Source: an uncultured Pseudomonadota bacterium
GTDB taxonomy: Bacteria > Pseudomonadota > Alphaproteobacteria > Rs-D84
Direction: 5' to 3'
DNA: 64,000 nucleotides
Assembly: GCA_902801125.1 (NCBI GenBank)
Contig: CADCGT010000001.1
Span: 33,101 to 97,100, forward strand
Shown here: positions 27,521-38,088 of the stretch, piece by piece
How the letters are laid out: each line of letters opens with the position of its first letter
Numbering within the stretch: position 1 is the stretch's first letter
The notes under the pieces: generated by a model
Told to the model about the DNA's origin: nothing
Database searches by the model: none
Seen by the model: only the letters and a program-made list of their open reading frames with translations
Translations under genes and position numbers: made by a program

Positions 27521-28092
27521 TATACCATAAACGGCAGGTTTTCCAATGTGCCTTCGGCGACACGGACATTTACATCTATCATCATAAATACACAATCCGG
27601 ACTTGCCGTCGCCAATTCTTGGTCAAATATGTGATTTGATAACAAGTGACTTGTATTCACGGAAATTTTTGTTATTAAATGGTCGTCGTCCAACAGAGTA
27701 TAAATTGGCCCGATGTCGCGTGGAACATTTTGACCGATTTCATGTTCGTTTTGTGGACAACGCAGGCCGTCAAATAATGTCTTGATGCGATTGTCAATGT
27801 CGGAACGCGGAACACCAATAATTTCTGGGTGCAACATTTGGATGTCCAATTCTGCAATCAATTTAAGTTTTGGTGTAATAATCGGATTCCAATCTATACC
27901 GCCGATATGGCGTGTGGTAATCGGACTTTTGTTCGCATTCGGTGCCATATACTGGGTAAGGTTATTCCACGGTTGATGTTCAACCAGTTTCTTTAATTGT
28001 GGGTGAAATTGCATACGGATGTCTGATATATGCTGGGCCCGCTTTTTGGGGTTGATTAAAATTTCACCAAAATACAGCAATTTGAATTTCAT
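27520..28092 (-). CDS. RusA-like Holliday junction resolvase family protein
   Basis: The 190-aa product has the segment SDIDNRIKTLFDGLR, close to the D-x-DN-x-x-K-x-x-x-D-x-L signature of RusA-type endonucleases, and a second acidic site TLLDDDHLITKISV about 45 residues later, in the place of the third catalytic Asp. It is longer than classical RusA (about 120 aa), with an extra N-terminal part (MKFKLLYFGEILINPKKRAQ). Transcribed with the 89-aa gene upstream, 2 bp apart. Resolvase activity is inference. Confidence 0.55.
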   Translation of the reverse strand: MKFKLLYFGEILINPKKRAQHISDIRMQFHPQLKKLVEHQPWNNLTQYMAPNANKSPITTRHIGGIDWNPIITPKLKLIAELDIQMLHPEIIGVPRSDIDNRIKTLFDGLRCPQNEHEIGQNVPRDIGPIYTLLDDDHLITKISVNTSHLLSNHIFDQELATASPDCVFMMIDVNVRVAEGTLENLPFMV

Positions 28093-28094
28093 TT

Positions 28095-28364
28095 TTATTT
28101 CCCTTGGCTTTTTAATGATTCAACTTTGGCAAGAACAATTTCGTCGGCACCAAAGTTTACTTTTGGGTTACCATTTTTTTTACCGGTCGTGACGATAACT
28201 GGAACCTTGGTGTGGCGGCGTGAATCTTTTGGTGGGTCCATCATTACGCCGCGCAATTTTTCGATTGCCAATTTAACATTTTCAAGATCTTCTTTGTTTA
28301 ATCCGTGTTTTTTTGCAAACTGGGTTGCCGTCAACAGGTCTTCTTTGGTGTATGCTTCTGCCAT
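28095..28364 (-). CDS. hypothetical protein, 89 aa
   Basis: Not recognised. Basic, soluble, without signal peptide. The N-terminal half (YTKEDLLTATQFAKKHGLNKEDLENVKLAIEKLRG) reads as two or three helices with HTH-like spacing; the C-terminal half has a lysine-rich turn (TTGKKNGNPKV). The pairing with the RusA-like gene 2 bp downstream suggests a nucleic-acid function. AAAGGAAAA lies upstream of the ATG. Confidence 0.65.
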   Translation of the reverse strand: MAEAYTKEDLLTATQFAKKHGLNKEDLENVKLAIEKLRGVMMDPPKDSRRHTKVPVIVTTGKKNGNPKVNFGADEIVLAKVESLKSQGK

Positions 28365-28394
28365 AATTTTTTCCTTTATTTTTTGCCTTTTTCT

Positions 28395-28423
28395 TTGACA
28401 ATTATATCATAATTTGCTATGTT
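28395..28423 (+). promoter_or_regulatory. promoter of gyrB
   Basis: Perfect -35 TTGACA (28395-28400), 17-bp spacer, -10 TATGTT (28418-28423). It lies between divergent genes; the gyrB ATG at 28453 is preceded by AAAGGA. Confidence 0.7.
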
Positions 28424-28452
28424 TTTGATACAAAAAAAGAAAGGATTTTTAA

Positions 28453-30851
<2,399 letters not shown>

Positions 30852-30852
<1 letters not shown>

Positions 30853-31505
30853 TGTTTGATGCAAAATGGTTTTTTGATTTAGAACGCAAAATAAAAGATT
30901 TGGGCGCGGACAGTGACGCCCAATCTTTTGATGAAATTCGTGAAATGTTGGCACATCCGCGCAGACTTGCACCAGACGCGTTCGCAGAAATGTGCGCCTA
31001 TGTAATCTTGGCGGGTGGGTTTTCACAAAAAACCGCAAAGCGGATTCATAAAAATATTATGGATTACATTTATAAAAATGGTGCGGATTTTGATGCGATT
31101 TTTCAAATGTTTCATAATAAAAATAAAGTATCTGCAATTTGTAAAATATGGAACGAACGGTGCGCGTTGTGCGATGGGTTCTATAAATGTGAAAACGATG
31201 ATGACCGGGTTGCGTACCTTGCAACATTGCCACATATTGGAAAAATAACCGCGAATCATTTGGCGCGAAATTTGGGTGTAAATATCGTTAAATATGATGT
31301 TTGGATTCGGCGTTTGGGCGCGCAATACGCCGGAATCCGCCGTATAGACGAAAATGGTAAATTGACGCCGGATGTAAAACGGGCGTGTGATGATATGTTC
31401 GCGCATATGGTTGCGGCGACCGGGCTTCCGCGGGGCTATATTGATGTTGTGTTATGGAAAGCATTACAAATTGGTTTGATAAAAGTGGATAGTGTTAGTG
31501 GTTAG
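30852..31505 (+). CDS. HhH-GPD-type DNA glycosylase-like protein
   Basis: Probable base-excision-repair glycosylase, 217 aa. The helix-hairpin-helix is LPHIGKITANHLARNLG near residue 128, followed by VKYDVWIRRL with an Asp in the position of the HhH-GPD catalytic aspartate. The expected [4Fe-4S] cysteine loop of Nth is missing, though two cysteines (CALCDGFYKC) occur earlier. It overlaps gyrB by one base and precedes ung. The last residues (VDSVSG) and TAG stop are encoded by repeat copy 4. Confidence 0.65.
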
Positions 31506-31602
31506 TGCAAGTGGTTAGTGGTATCTGGAATTATTTTGTAATTATGAAATTATGCCAGATTCTACTAACCACTATCCACTAACACTACCCACTTACCACT
31601 AA
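31484..31602. repeat. GTTAGTG palindromic intergenic element, copy 4
   Basis: Core TCTGGAAT (31524-31531) / ATGCCAGA (31552-31559). Its left arm intrudes into the 3' end of the glycosylase gene, encoding the last codons and the stop (31503-31505). The gene downstream, ung, is in the same direction. Confidence 0.93.
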
Positions 31603-31620
31603 TTGAACGGAGTGAACGAT

Positions 31621-32286
31621 ATGGATGTGAAAATAGAAGAATCTTGGAAATCTGTTTTGGCGGATGAATTTGATAAAGATTATTTTATTAAATTGACCGA
31701 TTTTGTGCGCGGCCAATATTTGGCGGGCAAAAAAATTTACCCGGCGGCAAAAAATATCTTTAATGCGTTTAACCTGTGTCCGTTTGATTCTGTGCGTGTT
31801 GTGATTATCGGTCAAGACCCGTACCATGAACCAGGCCAGGCGATGGGCCTGTGCTTTTCGGTGCCTGACGGAATCACGCCACCGCCGTCGTTGGTAAATA
31901 TTTATAAAGAAATTGAAAATGATTTGGGGCGCGCATCGCAAACGCATGGTGATTTAACCAATTGGGCACGTCAGGGCGTTTTATTATTAAATTCTACGCT
32001 TACGGTTGCGGCGCATTTGGCGGCATCGCACGCGGGGCGCGGTTGGGAACAATTTACCGACGCGGTAATTCGGGCGTTGGCAACCCGGCGCGATGGTGTG
32101 GTTTATATGCTCTGGGGCAGTTATGCCCAGCGCAAGGCGGAATTTGTGGACGCGTCGCGTAATTTGATTTTGAAAAGCGTACACCCGTCACCACTGTCGG
32201 CACACCGCGGTTTTTTTGGTAATCATCATTTTAGTCGCGCTAATGAATACATAATCGCCCACGGCGGAAAACCAATAGAATGGTAG
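31621..32286 (+). CDS. ung: uracil-DNA glycosylase (family 1)
   Basis: Removes uracil from DNA. The 221-aa product has the water-activating loop GQDPYHEPGQAMGL, the uracil-binding segment GVLLLNSTLTV and the DNA-intercalation loop HPSPLSAHRGFFG. The ATG at 31621 is chosen because GGAG lies 9 bp upstream; a TTG at 31603 would start inside the repeat end. The TAG stop begins repeat copy 5. Confidence 0.96.
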   Translation: MDVKIEESWKSVLADEFDKDYFIKLTDFVRGQYLAGKKIYPAAKNIFNAFNLCPFDSVRVVIIGQDPYHEPGQAMGLCFSVPDGITPPPSLVNIYKEIENDLGRASQTHGDLTNWARQGVLLLNSTLTVAAHLAASHAGRGWEQFTDAVIRALATRRDGVVYMLWGSYAQRKAEFVDASRNLILKSVHPSPLSAHRGFFGNHHFSRANEYIIAHGGKPIEW

Positions 32287-32405
32287 ATAGTGGGAAGTGT
32301 TAGTGGATAGTGTTAGTGGTTAGTGGTTTCTGGAATTATTTCACAATTACAAAATTATTCCAGAATCTACTAACCACTATCCACTTACACTAACCACTAA
32401 CACTA
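32284..32405. repeat. GTTAGTG palindromic intergenic element, copy 5
   Basis: Core TCTGGAAT (32329-32336) / ATTCCAGA (32357-32364) with long arms. Between convergent ung and the cysteine-rich protein gene; both TAG stops lie at its ends. Confidence 0.93.
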
Positions 32406-33497
32406 AATCACACAATTTTTATAATCTGATTTATCGGTTTTCATCCAACAATCAACGCCCGAATATCGTTCCATTCGTGATTTGTTTATTTCCATGGCTG
32501 GGCTGCAAAAATCGGATGCGTTTTTATTGTAATATTCGCCTTTTTCGCATGTCACACATGTGCCGCCCGATGTTATGCCAGACCGAATATCAGACCCGCA
32601 TGATATACATTTTGTTGAATCATCTGGGTCGACACCAAGCCCATCGCGACATTCAAAATATGTGCATGTTTCGGACCCATGACATATGTTGATAAATCCT
32701 GTATTGGTGCAATTTATCCCTTGTTTCTTGGTTTTAAGTACGTGAATTGTCGCATCATACTTATTCATATCATACCCGTCACACGCATTATAGTTTGTGG
32801 TATTTTGTGATTGGGTTGAACAATTTCCTGATTTTACACATTTGTTGTCATTGACAATGTATCCGGTGGCGCACAGAATTATTGGATTTGACGATGCGCG
32901 TGCGCTTGCACCAAGGTTTGATACAGAAAACCGAATCGGGGCAACGACAACACCATTTTCAACAAAATCTATGATACCAAGGGTGTCGGTATAATATGTT
33001 TGACCGTTTTGAATCGATGTACCGTATGTTGACCCAGAACCAAAAATATTTATACTGTATGTGATTGTTCGATTGAATCCAGTGAGTGTTTTAATGTTGC
33101 TTTGAAAAAATGATGTATAATCTGTGTCGTCACACGTGGTGTTGGTTGTTGTGGGGGTGTTGCAATCTGTGCCCTGATAGCCCGGTTTGCATATTGTTTT
33201 GCAATCGGATGTATCGCGTGCGTAATATACAAAATTGTCGTTTCCAAAAGAATAAGAATTTGTGTCATGTGATATGCGTATTGGGCAAAAATATCCACCG
33301 TTTTTATAAATGTTGATTGCAACAACGCCATTTATATAACCACCAGTCGTGAAAAAAATAACATTGCTGTTTATTTGGCTGGAATACAGACCAGATACGT
33401 TCCATTCGGATTTATAGTCACTTCGTATCACACATAATGCCTGTGATATAAATGAAAATGATACAAAAACACCAACAAAAAATTTTTTCAACAACAT
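32403..33497 (-). CDS. secreted cysteine-rich protein
   Basis: Exported protein of unknown role, 364 aa. A signal peptide (MLLKKFFVGVFVSFSFISQALC) is followed by about 20 cysteines, including an EGF-like CKTICKPGYQGTDC near residue 98 and a C-terminal series of CxxC groups (CISCGSDIRSG...CVTCEKGEYYN) similar to furin-like or metazoan-style cysteine repeats. Disulfide stabilisation outside the cytoplasm is likely. AAAGGGA precedes the ATG. Surface or host contact is inference. Confidence 0.65.
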   Translation of the reverse strand: MLLKKFFVGVFVSFSFISQALCVIRSDYKSEWNVSGLYSSQINSNVIFFTTGGYINGVVAINIYKNGGYFCPIRISHDTNSYSFGNDNFVYYARDTSDCKTICKPGYQGTDCNTPTTTNTTCDDTDYTSFFQSNIKTLTGFNRTITYSINIFGSGSTYGTSIQNGQTYYTDTLGIIDFVENGVVVAPIRFSVSNLGASARASSNPIILCATGYIVNDNKCVKSGNCSTQSQNTTNYNACDGYDMNKYDATIHVLKTKKQGINCTNTGFINICHGSETCTYFECRDGLGVDPDDSTKCISCGSDIRSGITSGGTCVTCEKGEYYNKNASDFCSPAMEINKSRMERYSGVDCWMKTDKSDYKNCVI

Positions 33498-33552
33498 TCC
33501 CTTTTGATGTTATGATTATATCATTTTTACAACTGTGTGGCAAAGGGCATTT

Positions 33553-34119
33553 TTAAAAATTATATGTCACGCCCAGGCCGTAAAACGCATACGAATAATT
33601 TTCATCTGCGGTGTTTGCGTTTGAAAAATGATGCATAAATACTTCCAGTCCCCATTTATCGTTTATGTGCCATCCCGCAATAATCTTGAATTGGAACAAT
33701 AATTTCGCACCCAATCGTTCGTTCTGTTGCGCCTGGAGGCCGATTCCCGCACCCGATGCAACATATATATTTTTATATTCTGATAATCGCACATCGCCCG
33801 ATAACATAACCATCGGTATTGTATAGTCCCGCCAATGCCAACCGTATTTGTTCCCATAACCAATGGTCTGGTTCACATTTATAGATTGCCGCGCCGGCAG
33901 ACCAAAAAAGGTTGTCGGTTGTGAATATTGAATGTTTAACAGGTTAAATGGAACAAACTGGTCCGGTGGGGGAATGATAAAACCACTGTTTATACCCTGG
34001 CCAACATGAAGGGCGATTTGGTTTTTATAGTGACCCGTGAATGTGTTTCGACCGTCCGCCGCCAAAGCATTGGACGCAATTAAAAATGTTGTCGATAAAA
34101 TGAAAAAGACATTCCTCAT
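33553..34119 (-). CDS. PagL-like lipid A 3-O-deacylase
   Basis: Probable outer-membrane beta-barrel acyloxyacyl hydrolase, 188 aa. After a signal peptide (MRNVFFILSTTFLIASNALA) come amphipathic strands, ending with an aromatic C-terminus (GLGVTYNF). The catalytic motif of PagL is seen as HHFSNAN, with a Glu-containing segment NTADENYSYAFY downstream. The start at 34119 is preferred over 34149: TATAAT ends 9 nt upstream, so the mRNA would be leaderless. It would trim the lipid A made by the lpx genes. Confidence 0.7.
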   Translation of the reverse strand: MRNVFFILSTTFLIASNALAADGRNTFTGHYKNQIALHVGQGINSGFIIPPPDQFVPFNLLNIQYSQPTTFFGLPARQSINVNQTIGYGNKYGWHWRDYTIPMVMLSGDVRLSEYKNIYVASGAGIGLQAQQNERLGAKLLFQFKIIAGWHINDKWGLEVFMHHFSNANTADENYSYAFYGLGVTYNF

Positions 34120-34128
34120 CGGGGATAT

Positions 34129-34157
34129 ATTATACACCATTTTTGGCAAATATTCAA
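34129..34157 (-). promoter_or_regulatory. promoter of the PagL-like gene, leaderless
   Basis: Minus strand TTGAAT (34152-34157), 17-bp spacer, TATAAT (34129-34134), 9 nt, then ATG at 34119. No room for a Shine-Dalgarno. Confidence 0.7.
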
Positions 34158-34229
34158 ATTATTATATTATGAAAAATAATCATTAAAAATCAGAATGAAA
34201 TCAAAGGATATTTTATATGCGATAAATTC

Positions 34230-34257
34230 TTGCATTTAGAAAATTGTCTGTTATAAT
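34230..34257 (+). promoter_or_regulatory. promoter of tRNA-Met
   Basis: TTGCAT (34230-34235), 16-bp spacer, TATAAT (34252-34257), about 18 bp before the tRNA 5' end. Confidence 0.75.
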
Positions 34258-34274
34258 CGGTTCAGTTTTCGTAT

Positions 34275-34349
34275 GGCGGCGTAGCTCAGTGGTAGAGCAG
34301 AGGAATCATAATCCTTTGGTCAGGGGTCCGAATCCCTTCGCCGCTACCA
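34275..34349 (+). tRNA. elongator tRNA-Met (CAT)
   Basis: 75-nt cloverleaf with encoded CCA. The anticodon loop ATCATAA on a GAGGA/TCCTT stem and the acceptor GGCGGCG/CGCCGCT match alphaproteobacterial elongator tRNA-Met rather than the lysidine-type tRNA-Ile2. Confidence 0.93.
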
Positions 34350-34358
34350 AAATAACAA

Positions 34359-34380
34359 ACGACCCTTGTGGTCGTTTTTT
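34359..34380 (+). terminator. terminator of tRNA-Met
   Basis: ACGACC/GGTCGT stem with a 5-nt loop and a T6 tail, 10 bp after the tRNA. Confidence 0.9.
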
Positions 34381-34400
34381 ATTTTGGTATATGGGATTTG

Positions 34401-34537
34401 GACCCCGGCACAGGGGTCCGAACCGCGGCAAAAAGGCGGAATAACGCCGGTCCACCGTAGCCCTTGGCGAAGGTGGATTTTGCAAGGTGGCGAAGCAATC
34501 CCGAGCCGTATAGTCGCGAGTGGATAAATGTTATTCC
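34401..34537. repeat. structured segment after tRNA-Met
   Basis: A 12-bp copy (CAGGGGTCCGAA, 34411-34422) of the tRNA-Met T arm (34321-34332) is followed by a segment bounded by GGAATAAC (34438-34445) and its inverse GTTATTCC (34530-34537), containing a TCCACC/GGTGGA hairpin. The right inverted end includes the stop codon of the peptidase E-like gene. Confidence 0.5.
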
Positions 34538-35322
34538 CTGACTTTGCTAGGGATTATATGTTGTTGGTTTTGTGGCAATAGTTTATATATTTTTGCACCG
34601 GGTTTTGATATGATTTCTGACAGTGTTTGCACATTGTTATCATCCGTTTGAACCATAATTGCCGCGCCTTCGTCAACACCGTAACCAAACTTTGATTCCC
34701 GGGCCAACATGCGTTGCACGGCATTTTTGGATACAGATTCTTTGTCAATGCCATCTTGGGATTTGGTGTTCCAGTGCGGTTCAAAATATCCACGCAATAA
34801 CCCCAATGCCTTTTTGGTTTTTAGGGTATCGATTGTGCCATCAAAATCTTCGTCTTCATCGTTGCCATAATATTCAAACCACACGCAACCGCCGGCACTG
34901 TTTCCCGCCATTATAATCCCGCGATTGTATGCCTGAATTAGCAGGTTATCGACACCGGTTTTTTTCAGTGTGTTCATAAGTTGTGTGACATTTCCACCAC
35001 CAACATAAACAATATCGGCACCAAAAATAATTTTTTTGATTTTATCGGCATCGGGTCTTTTTGAATCGTCAACCAAATGCAAGTTTTCAACTTCGCAACC
35101 AAAATCTTCGCTAAAATATTTCTGGATTACCAAAAATCGGCTTTCGTCATCACCGTGCGCGGCACCAATAAACACAATTTTTGGATGTTCTTTGCCGGTA
35201 AGTTTTATCATTTTTTTGTCTATTTCTATCGAATCTTTGGTTTTTTGAACACGCCGACCATCCGGATAGGTTTTTATTTGACCGTATGAACCACCACCAA
35301 TTGCTATTATTGTTTTTGTCAT
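34531..35322 (-). CDS. peptidase E-like protein (S51 family)
   Basis: Likely cytoplasmic serine peptidase or cyanophycinase-like enzyme, 263 aa. Class I glutamine amidotransferase-like fold: MTKTIIAIGGGS at the start, DIVYVGGGNVTQLM, the nucleophile elbow MAGNSAGGCVW with Ser near residue 150, and GYFEPHW with the His near 183. Peptidase E proper cleaves Asp-X dipeptides; substrate here is unknown. AAAGGG precedes the ATG at 35322. Confidence 0.8.
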   Translation of the reverse strand: MTKTIIAIGGGSYGQIKTYPDGRRVQKTKDSIEIDKKMIKLTGKEHPKIVFIGAAHGDDESRFLVIQKYFSEDFGCEVENLHLVDDSKRPDADKIKKIIFGADIVYVGGGNVTQLMNTLKKTGVDNLLIQAYNRGIIMAGNSAGGCVWFEYYGNDEDEDFDGTIDTLKTKKALGLLRGYFEPHWNTKSQDGIDKESVSKNAVQRMLARESKFGYGVDEGAAIMVQTDDNNVQTLSEIISKPGAKIYKLLPQNQQHIIPSKVRE

Positions 35323-35405
35323 TCATAACCCTTTTAATTTAAAAATATTCTTATGAATTCACCACTATGTTAGTATGATGAATTAAAAAAATCTATAATT
35401 TTTTA

Positions 35406-35434
35406 TTGGCCGTGGGTCAACGAAATGTTATACT
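35406..35434 (+). promoter_or_regulatory. promoter of the flavodoxin-gpx operon
   Basis: TTGGCC (35406-35411), 17-bp spacer, TATACT (35429-35434) with an upstream TG (extended -10). The first ATG is at 35471. Confidence 0.65.
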
Positions 35435-35470
35435 GTGTTCAGTTTTTTGTATACAAGCAAGGAGAGAAAA

Positions 35471-36019
35471 ATGAAACATTTATTTTTAACTTGTGCGGTT
35501 GTGGGTGCAGTTTGCCTTGGGGGTGTGGCGGACGCGAAAAATTTAACAGTATATTTTTCTGTGTCTGGAAATACCGAACGCGTGGCAAATGCGATTCATG
35601 ATGTGGCGGGTGGCGATATTGTGAAAATAAATCCGGTAAACGCGTATCCGGTGGATGACTATCATAATCAAGAATTTACCGATTTGGCACAACGCGAAAA
35701 AAATGAAAACGCGCGCCCGGAAATTCAAGATATGAATATAAATATGGATGAATATGATACTGTGTTTGTTGGGTATCCGATTTGGTGGGGGTCTATGCCG
35801 ATGGCGGTTTATACTTTTTTTGATAAATATGATTTATCGGGAAAAACGGTTGCGCCGTTTAATACGCACGAAGGTTCGGGTGCCGGTGATTCACATTCGG
35901 AAATTGCGCGGTTGGAACCAGATGCAAATGTGGTTGATGGATTGACTGTGCGTGGCGGTGATACAACAAACGATTTAAATGATACGGTAAAATCGTGGCT
36001 AAACAGAGAAAGTAAATAA
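35471..36019 (+). CDS. exported flavodoxin-like protein
   Basis: FMN-binding electron carrier, unusual in bearing a signal peptide (MKHLFLTCAVVGAVCLGGVADA), so it probably acts in the periplasm. The 182-aa product has the phosphate loop FSVSGNTERVA, then the flavin-ring loops GYPIWWGSMPM and THEGSGAGDS typical of the flavodoxin_4 type. The start at 35471 is supported by GGAGAG; an upstream in-frame start at 35435 would bury the signal peptide. First gene of the six-gene operon. Confidence 0.85.
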   Translation: MKHLFLTCAVVGAVCLGGVADAKNLTVYFSVSGNTERVANAIHDVAGGDIVKINPVNAYPVDDYHNQEFTDLAQREKNENARPEIQDMNINMDEYDTVFVGYPIWWGSMPMAVYTFFDKYDLSGKTVAPFNTHEGSGAGDSHSEIARLEPDANVVDGLTVRGGDTTNDLNDTVKSWLNRESK

Positions 36020-36020
36020 A

Positions 36021-36563
36021 ATGACAATTTATGATTATAATATTCCGATGCCAAATGGTGGTGAATTAAAACTTTCGGATTATCGCGGGCGGGTGTTGTT
36101 GATTGTAAATACTGCGACGGGTTGCGGGTTCACACCACAATATGAACAATTAGAACAAATTTATGAAAAATATCACGATTCTGGGTTGGAAATAATTGAT
36201 ATTCCGTGTGACCAATTCGGACACCAGGCCCCAGGTACAGACGATGAAATCCACGAATTTTGCCAATTGAATTACGATACAAAATTTCCGCAAATGAAAA
36301 AGTCTGATGTGAATGGGGAACATGAATTGCCGGTTTATACTTTTTTGAAATCAAGGCGCGGTTTCGCCGGTTTTGGTGACCATAAATTGGGTGCGGTGTT
36401 GGCGGAAATGTTGAAAAAATCTGATAAAGATTGGGATAAAAATCCGGATATAAAATGGAATTTTACAAAATTCTTGGTAAACAGAAATGGTGATGTGGTC
36501 GCGCGTTTTGAACCAACCGACGACATGAAAAAACTTGAAGCAAAAATATCAGAATTGATTTAA
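36021..36563 (+). CDS. glutathione peroxidase family protein
   Basis: Thiol peroxidase of the Gpx family, 180 aa. The active-site cysteine is in NTATGCGFTPQY, with Gln in FGHQAPG and Trp/Asn in the KWNFTKFLV motif completing the tetrad. It has no signal peptide. It starts 1 bp after the exported flavodoxin. It would reduce hydroperoxides with thioredoxin or glutathione. Confidence 0.94.
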   Translation: MTIYDYNIPMPNGGELKLSDYRGRVLLIVNTATGCGFTPQYEQLEQIYEKYHDSGLEIIDIPCDQFGHQAPGTDDEIHEFCQLNYDTKFPQMKKSDVNGEHELPVYTFLKSRRGFAGFGDHKLGAVLAEMLKKSDKDWDKNPDIKWNFTKFLVNRNGDVVARFEPTDDMKKLEAKISELI

Positions 36564-36591
36564 TATAATGGAACGAACAAAAGGGGAAAAA

Positions 36592-37110
36592 ATGAAAGCG
36601 TTGGTTGTTTATTTTTCACATACTGGGGAAAACTGGGTCGGGGGCGGAATTGCAAACCTGGTTCGGGGTAATACCGCCGTTGTCGCAGAATATGTTCGCG
36701 ATATTGTCGGGGCGGATTTGTTTGAAATTAAAACAGAAAAATCCTATCCGACAAAATACGATGAATGTACAAATGTCGCCAAAGATGAAATGAAACAAGA
36801 TGTGCGCCCGCGGTTAAAGTCTTGGCCAAAAGGCGATTTGACCGAATATGATGTCATATTTGTTGGTGGACCGGTTTGGTGGGGAACATACCCAATGGCG
36901 GTCTTTACATTTTTGGAACGTTTCGATTTGGCGGGTCGGACAATTATGCCGTTTACAACACATGAAGGTTCCGGCCTTGGTGAATGCGTGCGTGATGTTA
37001 AACGCGCGGCGCGCGGGGCAAATGTTAAACCGGGATTGGCAATATATGGTTCAAATGCCGCCGATTCGCGTGACGCGGTTGAAAAATGGATAAAAGAAAA
37101 CCTGGAATAA
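36592..37110 (+). CDS. flavodoxin-like protein, cytoplasmic
   Basis: Second flavodoxin of the operon, 172 aa, without a signal peptide. The phosphate loop is YFSHTGENWVGGG, and the flavin loops GGPVWWGTYPM and THEGSGLGE are shared with the exported paralogue. The start at ATG 36592 is preferred over 36568 because AAGGGGAAA lies 6 bp upstream and the beta-1 strand (KALVVYFS) then begins at residue 2. Confidence 0.85.
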   Translation: MKALVVYFSHTGENWVGGGIANLVRGNTAVVAEYVRDIVGADLFEIKTEKSYPTKYDECTNVAKDEMKQDVRPRLKSWPKGDLTEYDVIFVGGPVWWGTYPMAVFTFLERFDLAGRTIMPFTTHEGSGLGECVRDVKRAARGANVKPGLAIYGSNAADSRDAVEKWIKENLE

Positions 37111-37127
37111 AAAAGGGGGAAAATAAT

Positions 37128-38084
37128 ATGGACAAGAAAAAAATAATTGCCGCCGCCGCAATCGGCGCGGTTGTCGGGGCGGGTGGTGCGATTGTTCACA
37201 ATGTGGTTGCGGAAAGTGAACCGATTGTTTATTTTACGCGTGATATTTCGCCGGCGGGGTTGCAACGCGCATATAAAGCCTTGGATTGGACGCCAAAAGG
37301 CAAGGTTGGTGTTAAAATGAGTACCGGCGAATCATCAAAAAGTAATTATCTGCGCCCGGAACTTATCAAAGATTTAATTGGCGAAATTGATGGAACAATC
37401 GTCGAATGTAATACCGCATACGGCGGAAATCGGTCGGACAGTGAATCGCACTGGGCCGCAATACGCGAACGCGGTTTTTTAGATGTCGCGCCGGTTGATA
37501 TTATGGACGAAGAAGGTTCGATGACATTGCCGGTTGATGGCGGAAATGTTTTGAATGAAAACTATGTGGGGACACATTTTGCAAATTATCCGTCGTATGT
37601 GGTGCTGTCCCATTTCAAGGGGCATGCGATGGCGGGATTCGGTGGCGCAATTAAAAATATATCAATCGGATTTGCAAGTTCCATGGGTAAAAAATGGATT
37701 CACAGTGGTGGAAAATCCAAAGAATCTATGTGGGGTGGCGAACAAAACGCGTTCTTGGAATCTATGGCGGACGCCGCCAAGGCCGTGACAAATTATGTCG
37801 GCCGGGACAATATGGTTTATATAAATGTATTGAATCGCATAAGTATCGATTGTGATTGCGATGGTGACCCCGCCGAACCAGATATTCATGATATTGGTAT
37901 CTTGGTTTCGCGTGACCCGGTTGCCATTGACCAGGCCGGTATAGATATGGTATCCAAGGCCGATGGTAATGAAAGCCTTATGCAAAGAATCGCCGAAAAA
38001 AACGGCCTGCACACGTTAGAGGCCGCAGAAAAAATCGGCGTTGGTTCGCGTAAATATAAATTGGTTGATTTAGACAAGGAGTAA
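37128..38084 (+). CDS. DUF362 family protein, membrane-anchored
   Basis: Function not established; DUF362 proteins are often linked to iron-sulfur or redox enzymes. The 318-aa product has an N-terminal membrane or signal segment (IIAAAAIGAVVGAGGAIV) and the family core KVGVKMSTGE, PSYVVLSHFKGHAMAGFGGAIKN and DPVAIDQAGIDMV. There is no ferredoxin CxxCxxC domain, unlike longer members; a cysteine pair DCDCDG lies near 246. The start at 37128 is chosen by AAAAGGGGGA upstream. Confidence 0.8.
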   Translation: MDKKKIIAAAAIGAVVGAGGAIVHNVVAESEPIVYFTRDISPAGLQRAYKALDWTPKGKVGVKMSTGESSKSNYLRPELIKDLIGEIDGTIVECNTAYGGNRSDSESHWAAIRERGFLDVAPVDIMDEEGSMTLPVDGGNVLNENYVGTHFANYPSYVVLSHFKGHAMAGFGGAIKNISIGFASSMGKKWIHSGGKSKESMWGGEQNAFLESMADAAKAVTNYVGRDNMVYINVLNRISIDCDCDGDPAEPDIHDIGILVSRDPVAIDQAGIDMVSKADGNESLMQRIAEKNGLHTLEAAEKIGVGSRKYKLVDLDKE

Positions 38085-38088
38085 AATT

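Noticed and set aside
31603..31620. TTG start for ung
   Set aside because: It lies at the edge of repeat copy 4; the ATG at 31621 has GGAG at proper spacing.
34275..34349. tRNA-Ile2 (CAT, lysidine)
   Set aside because: The acceptor and the ATCATAA anticodon loop fit elongator tRNA-Met better, although tilS-type discrimination cannot be run here.
34244..34444. 66-aa frame over tRNA-Met
   Set aside because: It contains the whole tRNA gene and its terminator.
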